A stretch of DNA of 64,000 bases from an uncultured Sphingomonas sp. (GCA_946482655.1 CAMLSA010000002.1:1-64000), one strand, 5' to 3'. Counted from the first letter of the stretch, positions 1-9,391 are shown. Notes: generated from the letters alone by a model not told the origin. Made by a program: numbers and translations.

Positions 1-1
1 G

Positions 2-457
2 AACACGCCGGGACGGACGCAGGAGCTCAACTTCTTCGACGTCGGCGCGGCGGAGGGCGGTGGCACGCCGGTGCTGCGCCTCGTCGACATGCCCGGCTAC
101 GGCTTCGCAAAGGCGCCGAAGGACATGGTCCGCAGGTGGCGTCATCTGGTGAACGACTATCTGCGCGGGCGGGTGATGCTCCGCCGCGCGCTGGTGCTGA
201 TCGACAGCCGTCACGGCATCAAGGACGTCGACCGCGAGGTGATGACGATGCTCGACAAGGCGGCGGTCACCTATCATGTCGTCCTTACCAAGGCCGACAA
301 GATCAAGGCCAGCGAGCTGGCGGCGGTGACGGCGGCAACGGAGGCCGAGGCGCGCAAGCATGTCGCCGCGCATCCGAAGCTGCTCGTCACGTCGAGCGAG
401 AAGGATTTGGGAATCGCGGAGCTGAGGGCCGCGATCCTGGAGGCGATCACGAGTTAG
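2..457 (+). CDS. engB: Ribosome biogenesis GTPase EngB/YsxC, 3' part
   Basis: This is the C-terminal three quarters of a TRAFAC-class GTPase that assists assembly of the large ribosomal subunit. The reading frame is open from base 2, so the start and the P-loop lie outside the window. Visible motifs are the switch I stretch [12 protein letters not shown] at the very start, the G3 motif DMPGYG, the G4 motif TKAD (family form of NKxD) and a G5-like TSSEKDLG near the C-terminus. The 3' end matches the usual length of the family. The next gene on this strand is dapE, separated by an inverted cupin gene and a broken remnant. Identification is secure; only the missing N-terminus limits it. Confidence 0.93.
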   Translation, partial: NTPGRTQELNFFDVGAAEGGGTPVLRLVDMPGYGFAKAPKDMVRRWRHLVNDYLRGRVMLRRALVLIDSRHGIKDVDREVMTMLDKAAVTYHVVLTKADKIKASELAAVTAATEAEARKHVAAHPKLLVTSSEKDLGIAELRAAILEAITS

Positions 458-594
458 TTCCTCCGTTGCGGACGCCGCGGAGAAAGCGCCCCCTTTCATG
501 ATCGAGTGGAGCGAGGGCGCCGCGAACGAGAGCTGGTGATCCCTATGTTCGAGCGTGCGTAGGTCGCTCGGTTGCGCTGGACGACGCGTAAGGA

Positions 595-1044
595 CTAATA
601 GGGCGTTCCATCCTTGTGGGTATATTCCTGGGTGGGCCCGTCGACGTGCAGGTCGATGTCGGGATAGTGGCAGTCGGTCTTCTCGGGGATACCCATCACG
701 ACGAAGACGCACGGAACATCACTCTCGTTGACGAGGCGGTGGCCGTTGCCGTCGCCTTTCGGGAAGGCGGCGCAGTCGCCGGGGCCGAGCGGCGTGCGGC
801 CATGATCGTCCACCAGCACGGCACCGCCCGATACCATGACGAGGAACTCGTCCTCGCCTTCGTGCCAGTGCCGCTGGGAAGACCAGGCGCCGGGCGCCAG
901 CGTCACCTGATTGGCGACGAAGTCGGTCAGCCCACCGGCTGGGCTGAGCGGCCGCCACGTCCGCCCGCGCACATCGCGATCAAAGGGTGGCGGATAGCCG
1001 GTGATGGTGATCTCCGGGATGGCGTCAAGATCGATCTTGGGCAT
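595..1044 (-). CDS. Cupin-domain protein, single domain
   Basis: A 149-residue protein starting MPKIDLDAIPE. It carries both cupin motifs: His59, His61 and Glu66 followed by Gly73 fit G(X)5HXH(X)4E(X)6G, and a second motif with Pro95, Gly97, His102 and Asn106 follows. These residues normally bind a metal ion, so the protein is probably a small metal-dependent enzyme or sugar/ligand binder; the reaction cannot be told from sequence. A longer open frame runs upstream on the same strand, but it is antisense to dapE and is not coding; the ATG at 1044 gives the natural cupin length. It lies inverted between engB and dapE, with no partner genes, so the context does not assign a pathway. Confidence 0.85.
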   Translation of the reverse strand: MPKIDLDAIPEITITGYPPPFDRDVRGRTWRPLSPAGGLTDFVANQVTLAPGAWSSQRHWHEGEDEFLVMVSGGAVLVDDHGRTPLGPGDCAAFPKGDGNGHRLVNESDVPCVFVVMGIPEKTDCHYPDIDLHVDGPTQEYTHKDGTPY

Positions 1045-1100
1045 GTGGGGATTCCTGGAGTCGATGATAGGGTTGATGGATAGATGATGCGAAATCGGGC

Positions 1101-1273
1101 GTGAAGCGTGCTCAGACTCTTGCTCGCGACGGGGGTGCCGTGCTGCGCGACGCCGGCACGGCCGGCGATGCCCGCCTGATGGCGGCGATGTGATGGGGGC
1201 GATCGATCCGGCCATCGGCGAGAATCGCGAAATCTGGTTCGATATCTCGGCGTTCTTCGGTAAGGGGCTCTGA
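1101..1273 (+). pseudogene. Frameshifted gene remnant upstream of dapE
   Basis: Between the inverted cupin gene and dapE two short plus-strand stretches show coding-like codon use in different frames. The first starts at a GTG (1101), reads about 30 residues ending GDARLMAAM and stops at the TGA at 1191. The second begins at ATG 1193, overlapping that stop, and reads 26 residues including ENREIWFDISAFF before stopping about 18 bases before dapE. Joined by a single frame change they give one 55-residue tail. I do not recognise the family. It may be the 3' end of a gene that lost its front when the cupin gene was inserted, or two tiny overlapping genes. Confidence is low. Confidence 0.33.
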
Positions 1274-1290
1274 TCATCCTGCAGAGCACC

Positions 1291-2421
1291 ATGCCGACCA
1301 TCGATCCTCTCGACCTCACCGCGCGCCTGATCGCCTGCCCGAGCGTAACTCCCGCCGATGCCGGTGCCATGGCGGTGATCGGGGAGGCGCTCGAGGCGAT
1401 CGGCTTTACAGTGCATCGTTTTGCGGCGGGCGAGGCGCCCGACGGACCGATCGAAAATCTCTTCGCGACACGGGGGCGGGGCGGGCGCCACTTTGCCTTT
1501 GCCGGGCATAGCGACGTCGTGCCCGCTGGAGAGGGCTGGCGCAGCGATCCTTTCACCCCCTCGATCGAGGGCGAGCTGCTCCATGGCCGCGGCGCGGTCG
1601 ACATGAAGGGGGCGATCGCCGCCTTCATCACCGCCGCGGCGCGCATTACCGATCAACCGGGAACGCTCAGCCTGATCATCACCGGCGACGAGGAGGGGCC
1701 CGCGATCCACGGCACCGTCGCGCTGATCGAATGGATGGACGCGCGCGGAATCCGGCCCGATCTGTGCCTCGTCGGCGAACCGACTTCGACGAACCGGCTC
1801 GGCGACGTGGTCAAGATCGGACGGCGCGGCTCGGTCAATTTCTGGATCGAGAATGGCGGCGCGCAAGGCCACGTCGCCTATCCGCATCTTGCCGAAAACC
1901 CGATCCCGGCGCTGATCAAGGCGCTCGACGCATTGGCGGGTCTCCATCTCGACGACGGCAATCGCTGGTTTCAGCCGTCTAATCTCGAGATCACCACCGT
2001 CGATGTCGGCAATGGCGCGACCAACGTCATCCCCGCGGTCGCAAGGGCGCGCGTCAACATCCGCTTCAACGACGAGCACACCGGCGCCGAGCTGGTCGAG
2101 CTGGTGCGGGCGACGGTCGCGGCGCACGCGCCCAAGGCGACCATTCGTTCGGTGATCTCGGGGGAGAGCTTCGTCACTCCGCCGGGCGATTTTTCGGCGC
2201 TGGTCTCGGCCGCGATCGAGAAGGTGACGGGGCTGGTCCCCGAGCTGTCGACCACCGGCGGCACCTCCGACGCACGTTTCCTATCGCGGATCTGCCCTGT
2301 GGTCGAATTCGGCCTGTGCAACGCGACTATGCACAAGCTCGACGAGGCGGTAGCGATCCCCGATCTCCATGCGCTCGCCGATATCTACGAGGAGATAGTA
2401 CGGCGGGCTCTGCCGGTCTGA
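1291..2421 (+). CDS. dapE: Succinyl-diaminopimelate desuccinylase
   Basis: This zinc-dependent M20-family amidohydrolase removes succinate from N-succinyl-LL-2,6-diaminopimelate in the lysine and peptidoglycan meso-DAP pathway, in the cytoplasm. It has 376 residues, the normal length. Metal and catalytic residues are in place: His73 in FAGHSDVVPAG, Asp75, Asp104 in AVDMKGAIAAF, and Glu134/Glu135 in ITGDEEGPA. The C-terminal LCNATMHKLDE supplies the last metal-binding histidine. The ATG at 1291 is the first start after the preceding remnant. The gene is convergent with the MFS gene that ends 50 bases downstream, so it is probably the last gene of its transcript. Confidence 0.96.
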   Translation: MPTIDPLDLTARLIACPSVTPADAGAMAVIGEALEAIGFTVHRFAAGEAPDGPIENLFATRGRGGRHFAFAGHSDVVPAGEGWRSDPFTPSIEGELLHGRGAVDMKGAIAAFITAAARITDQPGTLSLIITGDEEGPAIHGTVALIEWMDARGIRPDLCLVGEPTSTNRLGDVVKIGRRGSVNFWIENGGAQGHVAYPHLAENPIPALIKALDALAGLHLDDGNRWFQPSNLEITTVDVGNGATNVIPAVARARVNIRFNDEHTGAELVELVRATVAAHAPKATIRSVISGESFVTPPGDFSALVSAAIEKVTGLVPELSTTGGTSDARFLSRICPVVEFGLCNATMHKLDEAVAIPDLHALADIYEEIVRRALPV

Positions 2422-2471
2422 CCGGTTGTGCGCGCGAGCCGGGCGCCATAGCTGCGCGCGCGTGGCCCACT

Positions 2472-3893
2472 TCAATCCGACACCACCTGCGTCCGCTTCT
2501 GGAATTTCGATATCATGGGGTCAATCGCCAGGATCAGCAGGATTATGCCGATTACGCACGACAACCCCCCGATGAGAAAGCCTGGAGCGAAGCGCGCAAA
2601 TTCATGCGCAACGTCGGTGCTCTGATCCTTTGCGGCAATCATGAACGCCAGCCCCAATCCGCCTATGATCTGCACCATCGTATAGAGCATGCCGGCAACC
2701 ACGCCCTGGTCGGCGTGTGGCGCGCGCGCCATGATCTGGCCGACACCGGTAGTCACGCCTGGCGCCGATAGCAGAGGCTGAACGAACAGGATCATGATGA
2801 TCGCGAGGCTGGCGTAGGCACCCGGCATATTGGCGAGAGTGACGAAAAGCGTGCTCAAGATGAGGAAGGAAGCGGTCATGGAAGTGCGGGGCCGATTCTG
2901 CATCGGCTCGGATAGGTATGGCAATATGAACACGAGCGCGACGGAGCTGAAGGCGAAGGGAATAAGCGTGAGCGATGCTTCCCATGCACTGAAGCCCAGC
3001 CCTGTCTGCAACGACATGTTGGACAGGACGATCATGCCCTTGCCGACCAACACCATCACTGCGGTTATGATGATGTACGCTCCCAGATTCTTCACTCGAA
3101 GCAGAGCCGGATCGAAGAGCGGGTTGGTTGACCGGCGCTGAATTTGGATGAAAATGGCGAGCATGGCGAGGCTGGCCGGGACAGAATACATCGCCAGCGC
3201 GCGCGCGTCGCCATCCTTCGAGAACATTCCAAGCGCGCCCTGTACCATGAGTCCTATGCCGAGCGCGAGGATGGCGGCGCTTATGACGGGGATGGATCCG
3301 GTGCTGGTGGAAGCAGCCCCTTGCGGCAGCTTCCAGCGAACGAGCGGCAGCAGAATGATGCAAACGGCAACGTTGAGCAAAAATGCCGCGCCGCCGCCAT
3401 AGCTGGTGACGAGCAATCCAGCCAGAATTGTGCCCAAAGGTATGCCGCATGCCTGCACGGCCATGCTGATCGTCAGCGCGCGAAAGCGAGGCGCTCCAGC
3501 GGCAAAGCTTCTCGCAATCAAACCCATCGTCGCGGGAAAGGTGGCGGCCGAGCCCAATCCTTGAAGGGCACGACCGAAGAGCAGGGCCTCGAACGTGCCC
3601 CCAAACACATTGATCAAGCTGCCTATCAGAAACAGTCCGAGCCCGACCGTGAGGGAGAGACGCTCGCCATATTTGTCGGCGAATCGGCCACCGACTACCA
3701 TGAAACCACCATAGAGTATGATGTCGACGGTGAGGATCCATTGCGCTGTGGCTGCGGTAAGGCCCAGGTCCCGTTGCAGCGAGGGCAGTGCGAGCGATAC
3801 CAGCGAGAAGTCGAGCGAAATGACCGTCTGCGCCACGACAAGTACAAAGAGGATGCTGCCCGGTGATCCGGTCGACTGCCCATCTCGGTCCAT
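2472..3893 (-). CDS. MFS transporter, DHA2-like (14 helices)
   Basis: A 473-residue integral inner-membrane protein of the major facilitator superfamily, with a helix pattern and length typical of the EmrB/QacA drug:H+ antiporter branch. The first helix follows SILFVLVVAQTVISLDFSL and the loop after helix 2 contains GGRFADKYGERLSL, which matches MFS motif A. The start chosen at 3893 has a GAGGGG about nine bases upstream; a longer frame reaching 3986 has no such site. It is the last gene of a minus-strand set with two TauD-type oxygenases and a TonB receptor, so it may take up or expel the compound handled by that set, or its product. The substrate is unknown. Confidence 0.88.
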   Translation of the reverse strand: MDRDGQSTGSPGSILFVLVVAQTVISLDFSLVSLALPSLQRDLGLTAATAQWILTVDIILYGGFMVVGGRFADKYGERLSLTVGLGLFLIGSLINVFGGTFEALLFGRALQGLGSAATFPATMGLIARSFAAGAPRFRALTISMAVQACGIPLGTILAGLLVTSYGGGAAFLLNVAVCIILLPLVRWKLPQGAASTSTGSIPVISAAILALGIGLMVQGALGMFSKDGDARALAMYSVPASLAMLAIFIQIQRRSTNPLFDPALLRVKNLGAYIIITAVMVLVGKGMIVLSNMSLQTGLGFSAWEASLTLIPFAFSSVALVFILPYLSEPMQNRPRTSMTASFLILSTLFVTLANMPGAYASLAIIMILFVQPLLSAPGVTTGVGQIMARAPHADQGVVAGMLYTMVQIIGGLGLAFMIAAKDQSTDVAHEFARFAPGFLIGGLSCVIGIILLILAIDPMISKFQKRTQVVSD

Positions 3894-4462
3894 TACACAC
3901 ATCCCCTCGTCTGGTTCGCCGATCCTAATGCCGGAACATGCCCATTCCTGTCGCATGCGTCTCTGTCTGGACAAGAATGTTTGCATCCGGATCCGCGATG
4001 GGCCAGCAAGTTTTCCTCATGGCCATCGTGCACGCCGCTAAACGTCGCATGCGGACCGATGCCCGCGCAGGCCGCCTCTCGAAGTCACACCGGGATCTTG
4101 CTGCTGCGCTTAGGCATCTGAGCCAGGAGACGATCCCGCCCATCGGTGACAGACCAAATCAGGTAGACTCGTGCGCACTGGCCGAACGTTCGCGTGCCAC
4201 CGCCTACAACCTCATCCAATTGCCCGCTCTTCCCCGTGCATCAGCATGAGCTTAGCAGCTGAAACCGGGCGGCTGGTCGCACCTGCCGGCCCAGAGGAGG
4301 TGCTGCACCAGTTCGTGGTGACCGCTGCCCAAAGTAGCACCAACGCAGCCGAACTTCCGAGATACCCAGCCTACTTCTTCAACAGCCTGCCTAGGCGCGG
4401 GAAATCTCATTCGGCGTGACATCCCTGTCCGGGTGTCACGCCGTTCGATCGATCGGCAAACA
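3894..4462. other. Intergenic region, 569 bp, no supported gene
   Basis: This gap separates the MFS gene start from the end of the first TauD-type gene. Short open frames exist on both strands, but none has a ribosome site, a recognisable product or convincing codon use. The only structure seen is the strong hairpin at 4413-4442 just after the dioxygenase gene. The MFS promoter should lie in the part next to 3893, but I could not pick a confident -35/-10 pair. Confidence 0.6.
4413..4442 (-). terminator. Hairpin after the first TauD-type gene
   Basis: A perfect 9-bp inverted repeat (GGCGTGACA / TGTCACGCC) is extended by CCC/GGG with one bulged base, leaving a four- to five-base loop. It starts 20 bases past the stop codon of the minus-strand dioxygenase gene. 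There is no clean T-run after the stem, so it could be a weak intrinsic terminator or an mRNA-end stabiliser. Confidence 0.6.
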
Positions 4463-5338
4463 TCAGGCGATCGCCAATCGCTCGCCTGCCGGAGCCGACG
4501 CCTGGGTCGCGCGATAGAAAGGACGATCGCCGCACAGGGTGACTCGCTGCCCGTGGCGCCGGAAGCCCGGATAATCGCCTATCGCCCTGTGCTGGGTGGC
4601 GCGATTGTCCCAGAATGCCACCGATCCGGGTGCCCACCTGAAGCGGCAATGGAAGCGAGGGCTTTCGATGTGACGGAAGAGCATCTGAAGGATCGCGTCG
4701 CTTTCGATCGGTTCCAGCTGGACAATATACTTCGTGAAAACGCTGTTCACGTAGAGAGCTTGCCGGCCGGTGACGGGATGAGTCCGGATGACAGGATGCT
4801 CGGAGACTTCCGTCTCCTGGCCCTCCTTGCCGCCGAGACCTTCCTTCTGATAGGCGAGCGCCGAGCCATGAACGGCGGTCAGGCCGGCCAGAAATTCCTT
4901 CATCTCATCAGAGAGCGCATCATAGGCGGCGTGAGTATTGCACCATAAGGTGTCGCCCCCGCCATTTCCGGGAATCTCGCGCAAGAGCAGGATCGCACCC
5001 ATGGGCGGCTCGGCGCTGCAGGTGACATCCGCATGCCATTGCGCATTATAGTAGCGCTCGTAATTCTCCCGGTCCGGTTTGGCTTCGAGCCGATATATTT
5101 CCGGGTGTCCCTTCTCGGTGGGCTGATAGGGATGGACATGGAGATCGCCGAAGCGCCGCCCAAGTTCGATGTGCTCGTCTTCTGTCAAATTCTGATCTCG
5201 AAAAAATATGACCCCGTGATCGAGCAATGCCTGGTTGATGAAACTTGTCTCGTCGGTTGTGAGCTTGCGCAGGTCTATGCCAGAGATTTCCGCGCCGAGA
5301 GTCGGCGTGACCTGCTCGATCTTCAAAGCTTCAGCCAT
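4463..5338 (-). CDS. TauD/TfdA-family 2-oxoglutarate dioxygenase (TauD-like)
   Basis: A 291-residue Fe(II)/2-oxoglutarate-dependent oxygenase. The iron triad is present as His102 and Asp104 in QWHADVTC and His250 in ATQHRAIGDY. The 2-oxoglutarate-binding arginine is probably Arg265 in a GQRVTLCGDRPFY segment closely resembling TauD. Such enzymes hydroxylate the carbon next to a sulfonate, sulfate ester or aryloxy group so that the bond breaks. The start has GGAGAG just upstream. It follows the TonB receptor by 50 bases on the same strand and shares the locus with a second, distantly related copy, so both probably act on a compound imported by that receptor. Taurine itself is only one possibility, because no tauABC transporter is present. 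Confidence 0.9.
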   Translation of the reverse strand: MAEALKIEQVTPTLGAEISGIDLRKLTTDETSFINQALLDHGVIFFRDQNLTEDEHIELGRRFGDLHVHPYQPTEKGHPEIYRLEAKPDRENYERYYNAQWHADVTCSAEPPMGAILLLREIPGNGGGDTLWCNTHAAYDALSDEMKEFLAGLTAVHGSALAYQKEGLGGKEGQETEVSEHPVIRTHPVTGRQALYVNSVFTKYIVQLEPIESDAILQMLFRHIESPRFHCRFRWAPGSVAFWDNRATQHRAIGDYPGFRRHGQRVTLCGDRPFYRATQASAPAGERLAIA

Positions 5339-5388
5339 ATTTCTCTCCTTCAAAAATTTGGTCACCCGATATGAACAAGTGCCAAACT

Positions 5389-7647
5389 CTAGAACTGGTA
5401 TCGGACTTCGACCCCATAGGTCCGCGGATCGCCGGGCGCGCCGAGGTTCGCCGCCGGGTTTGCCTGTGCGACCTCGCCTGAAAAATATCGCTCGTCGGTG
5501 AGATTCGCGCCCCATAGCCGGACGCTGAGGTTCGGATTGAACTGGGGTTTAAAGGCGACACTCGCATTGAACAGCGTCAGTGCTGGCTCCTTTTTTATAT
5601 TGTCGGGGTCCCAAGTCAAGTTCGAGCGATAAGCCATCTGCCCGTTGAGAGACAATTCGCCGATCGATGTCGGGATGTCGTAGGAGAAGCCCGCATTCAG
5701 CTTCCACCTGGGGGTGCGCGGCATGCGGTTGCCGCTCGCGTCGCCGATGGCCTGCATATTGCCCCACGGCGGTCCTGATCTTGCGATAGCGAATGGTGCA
5801 TTCTGGAAATCGATGAATTTGGCCCAGAGATATTGGCCCGCAAAATCCAGCGTGAGGCCGGGTGCAGCCAGGGCCGTGACATCAAATTCGAAACCCTTGG
5901 TGCGCGCCTTCTCGGCATTGGCGTAGAAGACCAGGGGGGTGGGCCCGGAGGGAGTGTCGACAATTCTGATCAAATTGACCTGGGGATTCTTGAGGTCATT
6001 GCGGAATACCGCGATGTTCCCACGAACCCGCCGGTCGAACAGCGCTACTTTCAGCCCCGCCTCGTAAGCCGTGACGATCTCCGGATTGGTCGGGGGGGCA
6101 TTCAGCGGATTGGTGTTGAATACGCCCGACTTGAAGCCCCGGCTCCATGACGCGTACGCCATGACACCCTCGGTGAAGTCATGATCGATACCGATCCTGT
6201 AGGTCCATTCGCCGAAATTCTTCTTGTCCTGAAAGGCCGAGGCTGTCGTCTCCACCCCAGTGGGGGATATGGTGTATATTCGTCCGTCACCCGAAACCTC
6301 GTCCCGGGTATATCGGACGCCGGTGGTAATGTTCGTCTTGCCGTCGATCACCGGGAAGGTAGCCTGCCCGAATCCGGCATAGGATTTGACAGTTTGCAAG
6401 CCGACGATGTTGGTGCTCGCGATCACTCCTGAAGCTGTAACCTGGTCGCCCGTGATCACGGTCGGATCGAAGCCCGCCTTGTTATAGAAGTAGAACGCAC
6501 CCACGATCCACGACACCGGCGACGAAGGCTTCGACTTGAGCTGGAACTCTTGGGTGAACTGGCGGTCGCGGGGATTGAGGTTGAACTGCTGCCAATTTAT
6601 GTCTGTATGATCGCCTTCATACTGAAGGAGTTCCTTGGCGCGGCGATAACTGGTGATGCTCGTGAAGTCGGCAAAGCCGAATTCCTGATCGATCCTTGCC
6701 GAGCCGCCATAGCCGCGAAAACGATGGAAAATCTCGGTGTTGGACCTGAGGTCGAAAAAGTTGGGAGCTTCGGTATACTGCATTCCCTGCAGCGGGGAGC
6801 CTATCGGGTAGCCGCGAATCGTTCCGGTATAGACCCGCGTGGCAATTCCCTGACCGGTCCGCTGATAGGTATAGAAGCCGGACAAGCGAAGCCTGGTGGT
6901 TTCAGTCGGCTCGATCACCAGCTTCGACCGGATATTGTAATATTTGCGCCGATAGGTGTCCCGGCCATTGGTGGGGTTCTTGCCCCATCCCTTCGTTTGG
7001 TTCATGCCGGACAGCGACAGGTCGGCGGCGACGCCCTCCGCGATCGGCGTCGAGAAATAGAGTTTCCCGCTGTAGGTCTGATAATTGGCATATCCCAGTT
7101 CGGCGTTGCCCGTCATGGTCTCACCAGGATCGCGCGTGATGATATGAATAAGACCGCCCGTCGCGTTGCGACCGAACAGCGTTCCCTGCGGACCTTTGAG
7201 CACTTCAACCCGCTCGATGTTTCCCAGCTCGGTCTGCGCGGTGGTGACGCGCGCAAAATATACGTCATCGATATAGAGGGGAGCGCTCGCTTCGTTGCCA
7301 GGGTTGCCCGCCGTCGGATTGCCGATGCCGCGTAGAAACGTATGGATGACGCCGGCCTGCTGGGAAACAACAAGCGAGGAGTCAACTTGCTGGAGGTCGG
7401 CCACGCTTGTGACGTTTTTCAACGCCAGAGCTTCTGCATTGAATGCCGTCACCGAGATCGGCACATCCTGCAGCGACTGGCTGCGACGCTGCGCCGTGAC
7501 GATGATTTCTTCCAGAGCCGTGGCATCGTGGCCCGCGATTTCGGACTGCGGCCGAGGACTTGCCTCACCAGATGTTTGTGCCCAGACAGATGCTGGCACC
7601 ATGCCCACGGCTATGGCGGACAACATAAGCGATGAAGTTCGCATCAC
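5389..7647 (-). CDS. TonB-dependent outer-membrane receptor
   Basis: A 752-residue outer-membrane beta-barrel receptor. It has a signal peptide ending near ASVWAQ, a TonB box-like EEIIVTAQRR, and a plug domain with VEVLKGPQGTLFGRNATGG. The C-terminus ends in aromatic YGVEVRYQF, as expected for a barrel protein. The frame opens with GTG at 7647; the ATG directly after it (7644) sits better relative to the AAGGGGG and may be the real start. It belongs to the large receptor type expanded in sphingomonads for uptake of plant-derived or xenobiotic compounds, not to the siderophore class. It lies between two TauD-type genes on the same strand. Confidence 0.93.
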   Translation of the reverse strand: MMRTSSLMLSAIAVGMVPASVWAQTSGEASPRPQSEIAGHDATALEEIIVTAQRRSQSLQDVPISVTAFNAEALALKNVTSVADLQQVDSSLVVSQQAGVIHTFLRGIGNPTAGNPGNEASAPLYIDDVYFARVTTAQTELGNIERVEVLKGPQGTLFGRNATGGLIHIITRDPGETMTGNAELGYANYQTYSGKLYFSTPIAEGVAADLSLSGMNQTKGWGKNPTNGRDTYRRKYYNIRSKLVIEPTETTRLRLSGFYTYQRTGQGIATRVYTGTIRGYPIGSPLQGMQYTEAPNFFDLRSNTEIFHRFRGYGGSARIDQEFGFADFTSITSYRRAKELLQYEGDHTDINWQQFNLNPRDRQFTQEFQLKSKPSSPVSWIVGAFYFYNKAGFDPTVITGDQVTASGVIASTNIVGLQTVKSYAGFGQATFPVIDGKTNITTGVRYTRDEVSGDGRIYTISPTGVETTASAFQDKKNFGEWTYRIGIDHDFTEGVMAYASWSRGFKSGVFNTNPLNAPPTNPEIVTAYEAGLKVALFDRRVRGNIAVFRNDLKNPQVNLIRIVDTPSGPTPLVFYANAEKARTKGFEFDVTALAAPGLTLDFAGQYLWAKFIDFQNAPFAIARSGPPWGNMQAIGDASGNRMPRTPRWKLNAGFSYDIPTSIGELSLNGQMAYRSNLTWDPDNIKKEPALTLFNASVAFKPQFNPNLSVRLWGANLTDERYFSGEVAQANPAANLGAPGDPRTYGVEVRYQF

Positions 7648-7881
7648 TCCCCCTTTCTGAACTTGGTTTCATTCTGATTGTTGTATTTTGGACTATTCTT
7701 CCCACACTCCACGAAAAATGACTGATCGGATGTTCTACTAAAACTTACACGTTCTGCGCCAATGCGCATGCGATATTGGAAAGCTGGAGAAAACAAAACT
7801 TCGCCGCTGCGATCAAGCGGCCTCAGCAGATCGATGTTGCGAGAGGGCAGAAGTGGGCTGGCGCGCACAATTCAACCAAGG

Positions 7882-8802
7882 CTAGCTTATGCGTTCGCCG
7901 CGATCGCTCGGGCGCCCCGCGACCGGACTGCTCTTCGTCCCGTCAACCCCAACCGGTATCGACGGCTTGAGTTGAATGCGGCGCATTACCCGGGGTTCGG
8001 GCCTGAAATCCCTTACTCCATAATGTTGCGTTGCACGATTGTCCCAGATCGCGACATCGCCCATCTGCCACTGCCAGCGAATGGTGTTTTCGGGCGCCAG
8101 GATGTAGAACTGCAACATCTCGTAGAGCGCGTTGGTAGCGGTTCTGGTAAATCCCTCGAAGACATCGACGAAATTACCCAGGAGCAATGACCGCTCACCG
8201 GTCACCGGGTGAACGCGAACGACGGGATGCCGCGCGGCTGAGCCGACGGAGGCATTATATTGCCGGTGAAACTCAAGCGCTTCCGGCGTATTGTCGGCAT
8301 ACATGAGCTGCGGCGAGCGCGCAGACGAGTGCACGGCCCAAAGCTTGTCCGCCATTTCCCGCAGCGACTGAGGGAGCGACTGGTAAGCAGCAGCCGTGTT
8401 CGCCCAGACGGTATCACCGCCAAAGGCCGGCAATTTGGTGGGATAGAGAATGCCACCATCGGTGAATTCGTGCCGGAAGGAAAAGTCCGTGTGCCAATGG
8501 TCCGCGCGCCATTCGGTGGAATAATCCATCTCGAATCCGAAACGCTCCGTACCTTGGGGCGCGCGCATCGGGTGCGCTTCGGGCTCACCATAGAGCTCCG
8601 CAAATGCTTCGATCTCTGTAGGTGTCCCACGCTGTTGACGGACGAACACTAGTTTATGGTCGAGTACAGCCTCCCGGATGACCGCAATCGTTCTGCTATC
8701 TAGATTGCCCGACAGCTGTACGTTCTCGATCAGCGCACCGACGCGTCCCCCGATTCTGGTAACCTTAACGCCAGTGTCCTGCAGTTCTGAAACGGAAGCC
8801 AT
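7882..8802 (-). CDS. TauD/TfdA-family 2-oxoglutarate dioxygenase (second copy)
   Basis: A 306-residue Fe(II)/2-oxoglutarate oxygenase. The metal triad is His104 and Asp106 in DHWHTDFSF and His260 in ATQHYGVRDF; Arg271 or Arg275 in PRVMRRIQL should bind 2-oxoglutarate. Its sequence is clearly diverged from the copy at 4463-5338, which argues for a different substrate or enantiomer, not a recent duplication. Two ATGs in tandem follow AAGGAG; the second, at 8802, has the better spacing. It is the first gene of the minus-strand set, 234 bases ahead of the TonB receptor, so it may have its own transcript end or a second promoter behind it. Confidence 0.9.
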   Translation of the reverse strand: MASVSELQDTGVKVTRIGGRVGALIENVQLSGNLDSRTIAVIREAVLDHKLVFVRQQRGTPTEIEAFAELYGEPEAHPMRAPQGTERFGFEMDYSTEWRADHWHTDFSFRHEFTDGGILYPTKLPAFGGDTVWANTAAAYQSLPQSLREMADKLWAVHSSARSPQLMYADNTPEALEFHRQYNASVGSAARHPVVRVHPVTGERSLLLGNFVDVFEGFTRTATNALYEMLQFYILAPENTIRWQWQMGDVAIWDNRATQHYGVRDFRPEPRVMRRIQLKPSIPVGVDGTKSSPVAGRPSDRGERIS

Positions 8803-9302
8803 CATCTCTCCTTCCGAAGACCTTGACATGCCCGTCTCAGGACAGGGCAGCCAGCGCCGAAAGTCGCATCGCTTTGCCACGAAATCGGCGCGATCGCAGT
8901 CGTTGGGGCTCTACGAAATTGAGCTGATGCGGGTCGCGATGCAATCAAGTTATGATAATGACCACCCTTTCGCTCACTGATGCCAATTTGCCCGGTGGCA
9001 CACCGGAAATGACTTCCGACTTGAGACGGCCGCGAACTCCCTTGCTTTCTGGCTTCCCCGTGAAGGTGGTCCATTCCGTCGATCGGACAATGGCGCGGAG
9101 TTTACAGCCAATGTCATACGGGAATAGCTCTGCCCGATCTCGAGGAATGGGCTGGTAGCCGTGTCCGCGACTCACGTCCGACGCCGCTTGGAAGGATTCA
9201 GGAGGGTGATGGCGGGCCAGCAGCGTTTGATGGCTGGATATTTGCCGAGCGCCGCCATATAGCGCGGCCAAGTCGCGGGGCCTATGACGGTTTGGCGATA
9301 GC
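8803..9302. other. Intergenic region, 500 bp, before tRNA-Leu
   Basis: No protein gene is supported here. The stretch must hold the promoter of the minus-strand dioxygenase and receptor set, and the plus-strand promoter of the tRNA. An AT-rich patch around 8945-8965 (reading TTATGATAATGACC on the plus strand) stands out from the GC-rich surroundings and could be an operator or promoter core, but I could not match it to a named regulator. Confidence 0.5.
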
Positions 9303-9391
9303 GCGGGTGTGGCGGAATTGGTAGACGCAGCGGACTCAAAATCCGCCTCTGAGTGATCAGATTGTCGGTTCGAGTCCGACCACCCGTACCA
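9303..9391 (+). tRNA. tRNA-Leu (anticodon CAA)
   Basis: The cloverleaf can be drawn by hand. The acceptor stem GCGGGTG pairs with CACCCGT (one G-T at the top). A three-pair D stem GCG/CGC follows, then an anticodon stem GCGGA/TCCGC holding the loop CTCAAAA with anticodon CAA, which reads UUG leucine codons. The long variable arm TCTGA-GTGA-TCAGA marks a class II tRNA, and the T arm is GTCGG-TTCGAGT-CCGAC. The 3' ACCA is encoded. The gene stands alone beside a likely acquired island. Confidence 0.96.

Noticed and set aside
595..2127. 510-residue minus-strand frame ending in the cupin
   Set aside because: Everything before the ATG at 1044 is antisense to dapE; the cupin alone has normal length.
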